NCBI RefSeq assembly: GCF_000970305.1
Contig: NZ_CP009517.1
Span: forward strand, 1,364,001 to 1,428,000
Length of the DNA stretch: 64,000 bases
Source: Methanosarcina barkeri 3
Lineage (GTDB): Archaea > Halobacteriota > Methanosarcinia > Methanosarcinales > Methanosarcinaceae
Reading direction: 5' to 3'
The notes beneath the pieces are model-generated. The model saw only the letters and a list, made by a program, of their open reading frames with translations. It searched no databases and had not been told where the DNA came from. The translations under genes were made by a program, and so were the position numbers. Shown here piece after piece: positions 46,963 through 56,337 of this stretch; within the stretch, counting starts at the first letter, position 1; every line of letters begins with the position of its first letter.

Positions 46963-49413
46963 ATGAAGTACGGAACCAGGTTAATTACAGTTCACTTAGT
47001 TTTTTTGATCCTCATAATCTTCCTTTTTACAGGAGGATGCCTGGAACAAAGTTCCGGTTTAAATGAAAAAAACGGAACCGAAATGACCAAAGAAGTGGAC
47101 AATGATAGTTTACCGAACCTCTATAAAGATGTTCAAAAAACTGTTGTAACGACAGAGGAAGTAGGCAATAACCAAAGCTCTTCAACCGGTAGGCTGAAAA
47201 CCGAAGCAATAAATCTTTCCGATTTTGAAGCCGGAAATTCATCTCTTACGGGAAACTACAGACTTGAAGCTGTTGATATAGAGTTAAAAGCGCCTTCTTA
47301 TGAGTTGCCTCTTAAGAAAGATGAAATCTCCAACTACGGAAATTTTTCCGGTAAAATTTCTCTGAGCGAGTCTGATCTTAAGCTTCTTGAGAGCAATGGT
47401 TTTGTGGTGATTAAAAATCCCTACAATCCTGGAGAAGAAGATATAACTTCAATGTACTCGACCCTTCAGGAAGAGGAAATTCCTGTTTTTATTACTACGG
47501 ATTCCCTGCTGCATCTTTATCATATCCAGTTTGATGAAACACTTAGACTGATAGAAGAAAGGGAATTTTACGATACTCTCTGGAAGACTGACCTTGCTCT
47601 GCTAAATGCTTCCATTGAGAAGTATAATAGCGCTTCCGGAGAAGAAAAGGAAGCTGCAAAAAGAAACGCAGCTTACTTCTCAGTTGCTTTGAGCCTTCTC
47701 CAGCCGAAATCTAAGCAGATACAGAAAGAAGACTACTACGATTCTGATTATATATCCTTTTTCCCTGAAGATACAGCGAAACAGTACCGGTTCGAGACTC
47801 CCGATTTTGTAAAAAAAGATGTTGAAGCGGAACTGGCTTTGATAGAAGTGCACAAAGGCTTTGCTGTTTCTCCAATTTTCCATTATGAAGAGGATTATTC
47901 TCAATATGTGCCGCGAGGCCACTATACTCGCACCGAGCAACTGGAGAACTACTTCAAGGCTTTTATGTGGCATGGTAGAATGAGCATGCTCCTGAAAGGT
48001 GAATTGATCAAATCCATAGACCCTGAAAAGGATGCTCGCATCCAGACTATCCAGGCAAGCCTGATCACTTCCCAGCTCCAGAGTGAGCCTGAACTCCTTA
48101 AGAACTGGGACCGTATCTACGAGGTTACAGCTTTTTACGTAGGTTTTTCCGACGACCTTGGGCCTTATGAGTATATGGAAGCTCTGGATTCGGTCTTTGG
48201 TAGTGGAGAAAGGAAATTTGACGAAATAACGGTCAACGAACTCAAAACCAAACTTGCCGAATACGAGGGCCCAAAGATCTACGGAGGTACGGGAAATTGT
48301 GTTCTGGAGCCACCTTTTACTTCTGAACAGGCTGACGAATGTCTCGAAAACACCACAGGTTTCCGTTTTATGGGTCAGCGCTTTATTCCGGATTCTTATG
48401 TGTTCTCAAATCTGGTTTGGCCATATACGGGAAAATATGCAGGTGCAGGGGAGTATACGGATGAAAATAAGACTCCTTTTACACTGGTAGTTACTGAAGC
48501 CGGTCCTATTCGTGGATTTCCGCGTGGGCTTGATGTAATGGCCCTACTTGGTTCAGGAAGAGCTGTTTACTGGCTTGATGAACTGAACGATTCCAGTTAC
48601 GAAAACTACAGTATTCAGTATGGAAAAATGGAATCTGAATTCTCGAACTTTAGCGCGGCTGACTGGAACAGGAACCTCTACTGGTCCTGGCTTTATTCTC
48701 TCCAGCCCCTCCTGAAAGTCTACGGTACGGGCTATCCAACTTTTATGCAGTCTAATACCTGGCAGGACAAGGAACTGAATACAGCTCTTGCTTCCTGGAC
48801 CGAGCTCAGGCATGATACCATTCTCTATGCAAAACAGAGTGAAACCATGGATGGTAGCATAGCACCAGTTGAATCTGAAGAAAAACCTGTAGTAGGTTAT
48901 CTCGAGCCTATTCCGGACTTTTACGCCAGGCTGCTTGCCTTGACGAAGATGACAAAACAAGGTTTGAGTGAAATGGAAGTACTTAATCCTCGTTCAGAGA
49001 GCAGTCTAACAAGTCTTGAAGAAATCCTCGCAAAACTTCAGAAAATCTCGGAAAAAGAACTGAAAAATGAGGAACTGACAACCGAAGAATATGATTTCAT
49101 CAAGACTTTTGGCGACCAGCTTGAGGGTACTAATGGAGCCGATGATGATGTTAAGAAAACTACAATAATTGCTGATGTCCATACCGACGGAAACTCAGGA
49201 GATGTGCTTGAAGAAGGAGTCGGGTATGTTGACATGCTGGTAGTTGCATATAAGCTTCCGGATGGCAGGATCCTCTTAGGAGCCGGGCCAGTTATGAGCC
49301 ATTACGAGTTCAAGCAGCCTATGTCTGACCGTCTGACCAATGAAAAATGGAGAGAAATGCTGGAAGAAAAACCACCTGAGAGACCCGAGTGGAGTTTGAC
49401 ATACAGAGCTTAA
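46963..49413 (+). CDS. DUF3160-family lipoprotein, copy 3
   Basis: 816 residues from ATG 46963. The signal peptide ends in lipobox FLFTGGC (about residues 19-25); the first 45 residues are nearly the same as in copy 2, while much of the body is closer to copy 1 (for example LLESNGFVVIKNPYNPGEEDI, CVLEPPFTSEQADECLENTT and GDQLEGT). This mosaic suggests gene conversion among the paralogs. Conserved blocks are as in copy 1. Surface location is expected. Confidence 0.85.
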   Translation: MKYGTRLITVHLVFLILIIFLFTGGCLEQSSGLNEKNGTEMTKEVDNDSLPNLYKDVQKTVVTTEEVGNNQSSSTGRLKTEAINLSDFEAGNSSLTGNYRLEAVDIELKAPSYELPLKKDEISNYGNFSGKISLSESDLKLLESNGFVVIKNPYNPGEEDITSMYSTLQEEEIPVFITTDSLLHLYHIQFDETLRLIEEREFYDTLWKTDLALLNASIEKYNSASGEEKEAAKRNAAYFSVALSLLQPKSKQIQKEDYYDSDYISFFPEDTAKQYRFETPDFVKKDVEAELALIEVHKGFAVSPIFHYEEDYSQYVPRGHYTRTEQLENYFKAFMWHGRMSMLLKGELIKSIDPEKDARIQTIQASLITSQLQSEPELLKNWDRIYEVTAFYVGFSDDLGPYEYMEALDSVFGSGERKFDEITVNELKTKLAEYEGPKIYGGTGNCVLEPPFTSEQADECLENTTGFRFMGQRFIPDSYVFSNLVWPYTGKYAGAGEYTDENKTPFTLVVTEAGPIRGFPRGLDVMALLGSGRAVYWLDELNDSSYENYSIQYGKMESEFSNFSAADWNRNLYWSWLYSLQPLLKVYGTGYPTFMQSNTWQDKELNTALASWTELRHDTILYAKQSETMDGSIAPVESEEKPVVGYLEPIPDFYARLLALTKMTKQGLSEMEVLNPRSESSLTSLEEILAKLQKISEKELKNEELTTEEYDFIKTFGDQLEGTNGADDDVKKTTIIADVHTDGNSGDVLEEGVGYVDMLVVAYKLPDGRILLGAGPVMSHYEFKQPMSDRLTNEKWREMLEEKPPERPEWSLTYRA

Positions 49414-49508
49414 GCCCTAAAAAATACTTTTGAAATTTAGTTATCTTAATTAAATTTCAATTTTTATTAAAAGTTAAATTTGATTGGTTAGAATCCGAGG
49501 TACATAAT

Positions 49509-50429
49509 ATGGATTCAAGAAAATGCCTTTTGATTGAGAAGAAATGCCTGGTATTCTTTCAGCTTATTCTTTCACTGATAATACCTTTTGCATTGATGAG
49601 TCCTGCTATGGCAGACGAAGATCCTGAAGAGACAGCAGATCCTCAAAGTCCCGTACAGTTCATTGGGCAAGTTTCTGATTACGGATTAGATCTGGATGGG
49701 GATGGACTATATGATTACCTGGTGGTTAAGTTTAATGCTCGGAGTAGCATACCCTCTACTTATTTTTTCACTGGAGATCTAAGTGTAGACCTGGGTTATC
49801 ATGAGAGTAAAGGTTCAACAGCTCATGAGTTTCGTACGCTTAACCTTGCAAAAAATTATACCTACCTGGACGGAAATACCAGTACAGTTATCCTCAATTT
49901 TGAAGGCGGCAGAATTCATGAGAACGAATTAAATGGGCCCTATGAAGTGGAAATAAGTTTAAGTAATGAAAGCTGGGGTTTTGGAAGGGGAATGGAATAT
50001 ACGACAGAAGAATATGAATTTGTGAAATTCGAACAGCCTGAAATTTTACTATCGGGCCCTGTCCGCTCAAAAACTCAAGCACTTGAGCTTGTCAGGCAAA
50101 GCGCTGCTGAAGCAGGGTTAAACCCTGGAGAGTTAAAGGATATAGACATTTCTTCTGAAAGAAAAGGAGAAGTATGGATTTTCAATTTTGAAGAAAACGG
50201 CACCCATGAATGTTTTGCTGTTGAAGGTAATACAGTTGGAGATATCAGGCACTGGACTCTAAATGAAACAGCAACGAAGAAAACTTCAGCTATTCCTTTC
50301 CTGCATATCAATTTCACAGTTGCTCTGCTTGTAGTTGCATGTTTATTTGCAAGAAAGTTCCCTGTTCAAATCACAGGCCAAAAAGCTGCTGTTTGCCAGA
50401 CAAAAAGGTCAGACAAGAAAAATAACTGA
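49509..50429 (+). CDS. Secreted protein with C-terminal membrane anchor
   Basis: 306 residues; GAGGT precedes ATG 49509. A signal peptide ends near MSPAMADED. A beta-rich domain follows (about 48-185, starting FIGQVSDYGLDLDGDGLYDYLVV, a calcium-binding-like DxDxDGxxD motif). A PepSY-like region lies at about 185-260 (SKTQALELVRQSAAEAGLNPGELKDIDIS). A transmembrane helix near 268-285 and a short basic tail end the protein. Family not named with confidence. It is 95 bp after the third DUF3160 gene on the same strand and may be functionally linked to it. Confidence 0.68.
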   Translation: MDSRKCLLIEKKCLVFFQLILSLIIPFALMSPAMADEDPEETADPQSPVQFIGQVSDYGLDLDGDGLYDYLVVKFNARSSIPSTYFFTGDLSVDLGYHESKGSTAHEFRTLNLAKNYTYLDGNTSTVILNFEGGRIHENELNGPYEVEISLSNESWGFGRGMEYTTEEYEFVKFEQPEILLSGPVRSKTQALELVRQSAAEAGLNPGELKDIDISSERKGEVWIFNFEENGTHECFAVEGNTVGDIRHWTLNETATKKTSAIPFLHINFTVALLVVACLFARKFPVQITGQKAAVCQTKRSDKKNN

Positions 50430-50540
50430 AAATGGAAAGGTAATCGAAAATGGAAAGGTAGTTGAAAATGGAAAGGTAGTTAAAAATCTAAAAATAACTG
50501 GAAACCGAAAAAACAACCGGAAATCAAAAATAAATAAAAC
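50430..50540 (+). repeat. 18-bp tandem repeat
   Basis: AAAATGGAAAGGTAGTTG units repeat three times and decay into A-rich sequence between two convergent genes. Confidence 0.75.
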
Positions 50541-50592
50541 AAGTTTTTAAAATGAGAAAAACAAATGAGTTTAGGTGAAAGATTTAGAATTT

Positions 50593-51810
50593 TCAAATAG
50601 AAAACTTCTCTTCTCCTTTTTCGTTTGTCTTCTTTTCCTGCCTGACCTGAGTAATCAACCTTTCAAGTTGATCCCTTGAGATGCTTTTATGCCTTTCTTC
50701 AGTGCAAACCTTGACTTTATCGATCAGGGCGCAGAGTTCCTCCCGCTCAAGGCAGAGACCTATGCTGTTAATTATGCCTTTTAAGGCTTTTGTGCCTGTG
50801 TGCTTTCCTACAACCAGGTTGCGCTTTCCGCCGACCATTTCCGGGAGGAAGAGTTCATAGGTTCGTGGCTCTTCAAGGATTGCAGCAACGTGAATTCCAG
50901 ACTCGTGGGTAAAGGCGTTTTGCCCGACAACAGCTTTATTTACCGAAGGTGTAATGCCTGAATACTCGGAGACCATTTTAGAAAGAGCGGTCAGCTTTGT
51001 AGTGTCATAACGGTCTATGCCGTACTGTACCCTTAGGGCTACTATCACTTCTTCAAGGGAAGCATTTCCTGCACGTTCCCCGATTGCGTTAACCGTAGTA
51101 TGGAGCTGTTTTGCCCCGGCTTCGGCGGCTGCAAGAGTATTTGCGGTTGCCATTCCCAGGTCGTCATGGCAGTGGATACAGATTGAGGTGTTGACCTCCT
51201 TGAAAATTTCGCTAACAAGATAGTGCGTCGTTGTAGGATTAAGGATCCCGATAGTATCTGCAAGGCTCACATACTGTACTTTATATTCATTTTCGACTTC
51301 CTTGAAGGCCTGTTTTAAACGGTCGATCGGGGTTCGGCTAGCGTCCTCAGCTGCAAAACGTACTTTTAACCCGTGATCGGTTGCGTATTCAATGGTTTCC
51401 TTGGCACAGCCAAGCATCTCCTCAAGGCTTCGATGGTACTTGTATTTGAGGTGCATGTCCGACATTGCAATAAAAATACTCACAATATCAACATCACATT
51501 CAAGGGCAGCATCCACATCCCCTTTTACTGCTCTTGAGAGGCAGCAGATCCTTGAATTAAAGCCCTGGTTTGCAATTTCCTTAACGGTTTCCTTTTCATT
51601 TGCGGAAACTACCGGAAATCCGGCTTCTATAACCTCGATACCCATAGAATCAAGTTCATTGGCCATTGCCAGCTTCTGTTCTTTTGTGAACACAACACCC
51701 GGAGTCTGTTCCCCATCGCGTAGAGTCACGTCACATATTTCGATATCTAGGGGGCGATATTCGATAAAATCCATGAGTTTGTTTCTGGAATACTGCTCGC
51801 TCTCTGACAT
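50593..51810 (-). CDS. aksA: Homocitrate synthase (AksA/NifV family)
   Basis: 405 residues. The LeuA/NifV signature DVTLRDGEQTPGVVFTKEQKL is near the N-terminus, the metal-binding HCHDDLGMATANTLAA near 210, and TVNAIGERAGNASLEEVIVAL follows. The C-terminal LeuA-dimer regulatory domain is missing, as expected for homocitrate synthase. It condenses 2-oxoglutarate with acetyl-CoA, feeding coenzyme B synthesis. Homocitrate is also the organic ligand of the nitrogenase cofactor. Paralogs making citramalate or isopropylmalate cannot be fully excluded by eye. Monocistronic. Confidence 0.8.
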   Translation of the reverse strand: MSESEQYSRNKLMDFIEYRPLDIEICDVTLRDGEQTPGVVFTKEQKLAMANELDSMGIEVIEAGFPVVSANEKETVKEIANQGFNSRICCLSRAVKGDVDAALECDVDIVSIFIAMSDMHLKYKYHRSLEEMLGCAKETIEYATDHGLKVRFAAEDASRTPIDRLKQAFKEVENEYKVQYVSLADTIGILNPTTTHYLVSEIFKEVNTSICIHCHDDLGMATANTLAAAEAGAKQLHTTVNAIGERAGNASLEEVIVALRVQYGIDRYDTTKLTALSKMVSEYSGITPSVNKAVVGQNAFTHESGIHVAAILEEPRTYELFLPEMVGGKRNLVVGKHTGTKALKGIINSIGLCLEREELCALIDKVKVCTEERHKSISRDQLERLITQVRQEKKTNEKGEEKFSI

Positions 51811-52014
51811 TATTACTACTTCCTGTGATTGTTTAATTATTGTGAGGCATTTTCGTAATTATTTTTAATGATATATAGATAATTTATCTGAAAAATACTC
51901 AAAGACTGAATAAGAAGGTACCAAGGTTCAAACGCCCCTAAAAGTCAGAAAATCCTGTATCTCGTCAAAATTAAGCATAGCTTTACCTGCATATGTATAA
52001 ATGTTTTCCTTGGA

Positions 52015-52028
52015 GGAATAGAATTTCC
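52015..52028. promoter_or_regulatory. GGAA-N6-TTCC site upstream of aksA
   Basis: GGAA-TAGAAT-TTCC matches the consensus of NrpR nitrogen-repressor operators in methanogens. It lies 205 bp upstream of aksA. About one such match is expected by chance in 64 kb, so it is only a candidate. Confidence 0.25.
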
Positions 52029-52183
52029 GGCAACGGCTTCTCAAAAAACGGGATGAAAATGAGCTCAAGTTTGACAATTTGGCTCATATCAGGGAGATTT
52101 TCAGTTAAAAGTTACACGAGAAGATTGAAGTATTCCCAGAACAGAAAAAAGCACTCAATATGACAGAAAAACTTAAACTATAA
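52022..52183 (+). pseudogene. Possible gene fragment
   Basis: In one frame the stretch reads FRQRLLKKRDENELKFDN...LAHIREIFS, TAA at 52106-52108, then KLHEKIEVFPEQKKAL...KLKL and TAA. The composition is protein-like and a single stop interrupts it. There is no start codon and no family recognised. Confidence 0.3.
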
Positions 52184-52277
52184 GTAAAGGTTTTTCTCTG
52201 GGAGTATGTAAAGGCTTTTCTTAATATTAAACGAAGGCTCTCTCAAATTAACAAGTAAAGACCTCTCAGAGTAACAA

Positions 52278-52433
52278 GTAAAAGCTTACTCTAATATAAA
52301 GTAAAAGCTTACTCTAATATAAAGTAAAAGCTTACTCTAATATAAAGTAAAAGCTTACTCTAATATAAAGTAAAAGCTTGCTCTAATGTAAAGTAAAAGC
52401 TTGCTCTAACATAAAGTAAAAGCTTAATTCAAG
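52278..52433 (+). repeat. 23-bp tandem repeat upstream/downstream of NAD kinase
   Basis: GTAAAAGCTTACTCTAATAT plus AAA repeats about six times, starting at 52278, 52301, 52324 and 52347. It abuts and slightly enters the 3' end of the NAD kinase gene (stop at 52429). Confidence 0.9.
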
Positions 52434-53256
52434 TAAGTTTTCTCTGGACCCTTTCATAAAAACATGTATCTGAAATTCTTACGAAGCGTGCAGGAAATCT
52501 GGATTTCTTAAGTTTGACGACGTCGTCGGGTTTGATTCTGTAAGATTTCTGCCCGTCAATCGCAATAACCGCCTCTTTTTTTGGAGCCGATAGCCTTATA
52601 GTGATCTCGCTGTCTGACGGGATAACCCAGGGCCTTGACGAGAGTTTAAAAGGAGCAACAGGAACAACCACAATAGCATTTACTCTTGGACTTATAATAG
52701 GGCCACCTGCGCTCATCGCATAGGCAGTAGAGCCTGTAGGGGTTGCAAAAACCACACCATCCGCACGCATCGAGTCAAGAAGACAATCTCCGACATAAAC
52801 CTCAAACTGAATAATCTTTGCGGGCTTTGCAGACATTATTGCAATCTCGTTCGTTGCAGTATCAAGCATTTCCCCATTAAGGAAAACATCGACTCGCATT
52901 CTTTCGGTATAAGAAAAGCCGTAAAGCACTTCTTCTATGGTTTCAAGAGCATTTTCGGGCTCAACATCTACAAGAAAGCCAAGCGTACCCATATTAATTC
53001 CAAGTATAGGAAGAGGGTCTTTCATTTTGGCAATATTTCGGAGTACTGTGCCATCCCCTCCTACACTGATAATGAGTTCCACTCCTTCTTCTCTCATTCT
53101 TTCAACCGGAGTACCTTCTATTCCGAGTACCTCAGCTGTTGGAGTGGCGACAAAAATTTGAACCTTTGAGCTGAAATGGGCAAGAATCTCACTTACCTTT
53201 TCAATTACTTCAGGCCTGTCGCAGCGTGCAGATATTCCTATTTTCTTTATCGCCAA
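52429..53256 (-). CDS. nadK: NAD kinase
   Basis: 275 residues. The catalytic GGDGTVLRN motif is near residue 65, with GINMGTLGFLVDVEP, DGVVFATPTGSTAYAMSAGGPIISP and AIDGQKSYR further on, all conserved in NAD/polyphosphate kinases. It phosphorylates NAD to NADP. ATG 53256 lies 1 nt after the stop of the inositol-monophosphatase-family gene, so the pair is translationally coupled. Confidence 0.92.
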   Translation of the reverse strand: MAIKKIGISARCDRPEVIEKVSEILAHFSSKVQIFVATPTAEVLGIEGTPVERMREEGVELIISVGGDGTVLRNIAKMKDPLPILGINMGTLGFLVDVEPENALETIEEVLYGFSYTERMRVDVFLNGEMLDTATNEIAIMSAKPAKIIQFEVYVGDCLLDSMRADGVVFATPTGSTAYAMSAGGPIISPRVNAIVVVPVAPFKLSSRPWVIPSDSEITIRLSAPKKEAVIAIDGQKSYRIKPDDVVKLKKSRFPARFVRISDTCFYERVQRKLT

Positions 53257-53257
53257 C

Positions 53258-54064
53258 TTATCCCCCGAAGAGTAATTTTAAAAGCTTTTCATGTACGTGT
53301 CCGTTGGAAGCAACCATTTCCACTCTTGCAGTAACATTATCAGGAAGTCTTAAAGAATTTCCGTATCCGTCCGTGACAAGCCCGCCTGCTTCGGCAAGAA
53401 TCAGCTGCCCTGCTGCCACGTCAGTTACCCGCAAAGCATTTCGGACGTCAACAAAAGCATCAAGCTTGCCTGAAGCTACATAACACAACTCGAGGGCTAC
53501 ACTCCCGAATAACCTTACCCTCCTGACGCTTCTGTATATCTTTCGGGTTCTTTCTACGTTTTGCCGGTAGCCGTAAACACTGACACATAACTTATTCAGC
53601 TCCGAGTTGACGGAAGCTTTTATTTTTTTTCCATTAAGGTAAGCCCCTTTTCCGGCTTCTGCGTAGTATTCTTCGCGTAAGGCAAGGTTACTCACATACC
53701 CGAACCTTAGATCTGAAAGATCGTGAGAAGAAATGGCTAGAGAAACACTATAAAAGGGAATTCCGACTGTGGAATTATAGGTCCCATCAAGCGGATCCAG
53801 AACAACAGAAAACTCGGGAGAATCCCCTAAAATAAGTTCGCCAAGCTCCTCGCTGATAATTCTCATGGACCTGCCGTCTTCTTTAAGGACTTCAACTATA
53901 GCGTCCTCTGCTGCGAGATCTATTTTAGTAGTAGGAGTTCCGTCGGCTCCCATACAGATAAAACTACCTGCATCATCAGTACCTGCTAGATCACAGATAG
54001 AGTCTGATGCGGCTTTAAAAGCATCTCGGGATAACTTCAAAAATCCTGAATTTGTTGAATTCAT
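53258..54064 (-). CDS. Inositol-monophosphatase/archaeal FBPase family protein
   Basis: 268 residues. Metal-binding motifs are EELGE (about 68), DPLDGTYNS (about 88-96) and the C-terminal DVAAGQLILAEAGGLVTD. The family dephosphorylates inositol-1-phosphate, fructose-1,6-bisphosphate or NADP. In Methanocaldococcus a homolog is fused to NAD kinase and acts as NADP phosphatase; here the two are separate, adjacent genes. Substrate not determined by sequence. Confidence 0.87.
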   Translation of the reverse strand: MNSTNSGFLKLSRDAFKAASDSICDLAGTDDAGSFICMGADGTPTTKIDLAAEDAIVEVLKEDGRSMRIISEELGELILGDSPEFSVVLDPLDGTYNSTVGIPFYSVSLAISSHDLSDLRFGYVSNLALREEYYAEAGKGAYLNGKKIKASVNSELNKLCVSVYGYRQNVERTRKIYRSVRRVRLFGSVALELCYVASGKLDAFVDVRNALRVTDVAAGQLILAEAGGLVTDGYGNSLRLPDNVTARVEMVASNGHVHEKLLKLLFGG

Positions 54065-54323
54065 GTCTTAGCCATTTTTTCCAATTGAAAATTTCAGATT
54101 ATACTTTTTTATTCAAAAGATAAGGATTTCGGCTTTCTATTTTTTAGATTAGCAAGAAATCCAATGAAGAATACAAATCCAATACAGAATATAAATTTAT
54201 GTATGAAACTTCCGGGTTTCAGAAATTTAATTCCAGATATTCAGGTTGAATATCCGGAACATTCAAAGCCGGAGTCGATATAGACTTAGACTATAAGACT
54301 TAGATTCCGGCACCTTATCTTTA

Positions 54324-55340
54324 TTACTTGTTATACAGACCAATAGCCTTGTTTGTCTTTTCAATTGACTTTGCACCATCGCTTTCAAGTTCCATCATGG
54401 CCCTTATAGCATCAATATTTTCCGGAACTACAATAGATTCTTGATGGACAGCCTGGAAGAAATAAATCTCCTTATCCCCTACAGTGATTGATTCAGGCCA
54501 GATGCAGTTTTCCCACATGTCATTTCTGGGGCGCTTCATATCTCTGGCAAATTCCATAATTTCCGCTGTAGACGACATTCCCTGTCCTACGAAACGGATT
54601 CTTGGCTGGGAACCAAAGATGTTTTTAACTTCATCTACAGTGCAATCCTTATCGACTTCCATGTTCACGGTGTGTACGTGCATTAAGGTTGTCGGAATCT
54701 TCAGGGCTGCGCTTGTAATGTTAATCTGCGGAAGCACACTTTTTACATCAGGCCCGTGATGAGATGGAAGCTTGATCGGATCGGGTACGATTGCATTAAT
54801 TGGCCCTTTCTTTACATCGTTAGGATCGGTTGCCCTTCTTGCAAGAATTACCCTGACCTTTTTTACCCCCAATTCCTTGTCTATTGGGTAAATAGCCCTG
54901 CAAAGTGCGGTAGTGTTACATGAGACAACCCTTACCAGGTCACGGCCCACAGCCTGCTCGTAATTGCAAATCGCATTAAATGAAAAACCTGCAAGTGAAT
55001 GATCTTCGCCGCCCTGCCAGATTGCCTTTACTCCGGCCTTTTCATACAGAGATTTATTTCCTTCCCCAACTCCTCCGGGCGTGCAGTCTACAACCAGGTC
55101 AGCCTTTTCGACCATTTCTTCAATTGTCCCGGCTGCAGGCATTCCGGCTTTCTCAAAAGCTCCGAGATTTGCAGCTGGGGCATAGATGTCATATCCTAGC
55201 TGGTGGGCCACTGCAGCTTCGTAATTAGGCTTCGTTTTGGAAATTCCGATAATTTCCATATCGTCCTGAGCCCGTACAGCATCTGCAACTCTTTTCCCTA
55301 TGGTTCCGTAACCATTTACTGCGATTTTTGCTTTAACCAT
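54324..55340 (-). CDS. gap: Archaeal (type II) glyceraldehyde-3-phosphate dehydrogenase
   Basis: 338 residues from ATG 55340 (a TTG at 55349 is also in frame). The Rossmann motif KIAVNGYGTIGKRVADAV is at the N-terminus and the catalytic cysteine lies in VVSCNTTALCR near residue 140. HVHTVNMEV and RIRFVGQGMSSTAEI are typical of the archaeal type. It interconverts glyceraldehyde-3-phosphate and 1,3-bisphosphoglycerate, mainly in gluconeogenesis in methanogens. Monocistronic. Confidence 0.92.
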   Translation of the reverse strand: MVKAKIAVNGYGTIGKRVADAVRAQDDMEIIGISKTKPNYEAAVAHQLGYDIYAPAANLGAFEKAGMPAAGTIEEMVEKADLVVDCTPGGVGEGNKSLYEKAGVKAIWQGGEDHSLAGFSFNAICNYEQAVGRDLVRVVSCNTTALCRAIYPIDKELGVKKVRVILARRATDPNDVKKGPINAIVPDPIKLPSHHGPDVKSVLPQINITSAALKIPTTLMHVHTVNMEVDKDCTVDEVKNIFGSQPRIRFVGQGMSSTAEIMEFARDMKRPRNDMWENCIWPESITVGDKEIYFFQAVHQESIVVPENIDAIRAMMELESDGAKSIEKTNKAIGLYNK

Positions 55341-55941
55341 TTTATCCAATCCTGTTTAATCCTATTACCCAACTTGACATTAGCCTAAACTACTGAAAGT
55401 TTAAAATTTAGCCGGATATCGTAATTCCGGACATTTGATTACATAAGTCTAGAGTGTAGGCATAAGTTTAAGGTGTATCCATAGATTATAACTATTTTTA
55501 TAATTTTTGCGGATTTGTTGTAAACTGCCGACACGTAATCCAAGATATTGCACTAGCAGACATTTCGAATGTCTTAACCTAAGCCTCTGGTATCTCGGAA
55601 CACATGGAGTTATAATAGACAAAGTCAGATAAATGTTTTTCTCGAGATATCTTATTAATTAAAGAAACTAGAAGGCAGATTCAGAAATTCGGAAGCTTAC
55701 AGATCCTTTTTCTATAGGTTATTCCCGAGAACTAAGTAGGAAAAGAAAGGAAAATAGAGAAATAGAGACAGAGAAAAAGAGGTAAAGGCAGAAAAAAGAA
55801 AGTAAAGACAGAAAAAAGGAATGAAAAAGGAAAAGAAAGTAAGGACAGAAAAAAAGAATGAAGAAAGAAAAAGGAAATAAAGACAGGAAAGAGTATAGGA
55901 TAATAAAAGAAGAGATAAAACAAAAACAAAAACAAAAAAAT
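55341..55941. other. Gap with polypurine tract
   Basis: 601 bp between gap and the CooT gene. From 55736 to 55935 the plus strand is almost entirely A and G (GGAAAAGAAAGGAAAATAGA and similar). It may form unusual DNA structure. The rest should include the gap promoter. No gene is supported. Confidence 0.6.
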
Positions 55942-56130
55942 TTAATTTGCAAGGATAAGGGCTTCTCCTCGTGAGAAGTTAACTTCTTTGACTGAGCCTT
56001 CGACAGTCATTTGGTCCCCTAAAATTCCTGTAAGCTGGACTGAGTCGCCTTCAACAAGGATCCTTGCTACGGAATCCATAATTCTCTCACGCTCATCTCC
56101 ACGAAGCAAGAACACATTGAGTTCACACAT
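55942..56130 (-). CDS. cooT: CooT-like nickel-binding protein
   Basis: 62 residues beginning MCELNVFLL, with Cys2 as the expected nickel ligand of the CooT family (PF10133). The remaining pattern, including ILVEGDSVQLTGILGDQMTVEGSVKEVNF, fits the small beta-barrel. CooT homologs are Ni(II) carriers linked to CODH maturation. The next upstream gene on the strand is a DUF89 protein about 207 bp away. Confidence 0.78.
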   Translation of the reverse strand: MCELNVFLLRGDERERIMDSVARILVEGDSVQLTGILGDQMTVEGSVKEVNFSRGEALILAN

Positions 56131-56337
56131 TTTTTCATATCTCCTTACGAATTATTTCAAATTTTTCAATTTAGTTAATATAACTCAGTATAATAATACA
56201 TTCTATGCCGTGGTAATAGCACTTTACTGCATGCTGCTACATGCATCAAACTGTTTTTCTGCCATCCATAGTATAGCCATAACTATATTAGTGAGCCTGA
56301 GAGATAAGAAGCTTCCGAAAACTTCTCAGAGGAAAGC

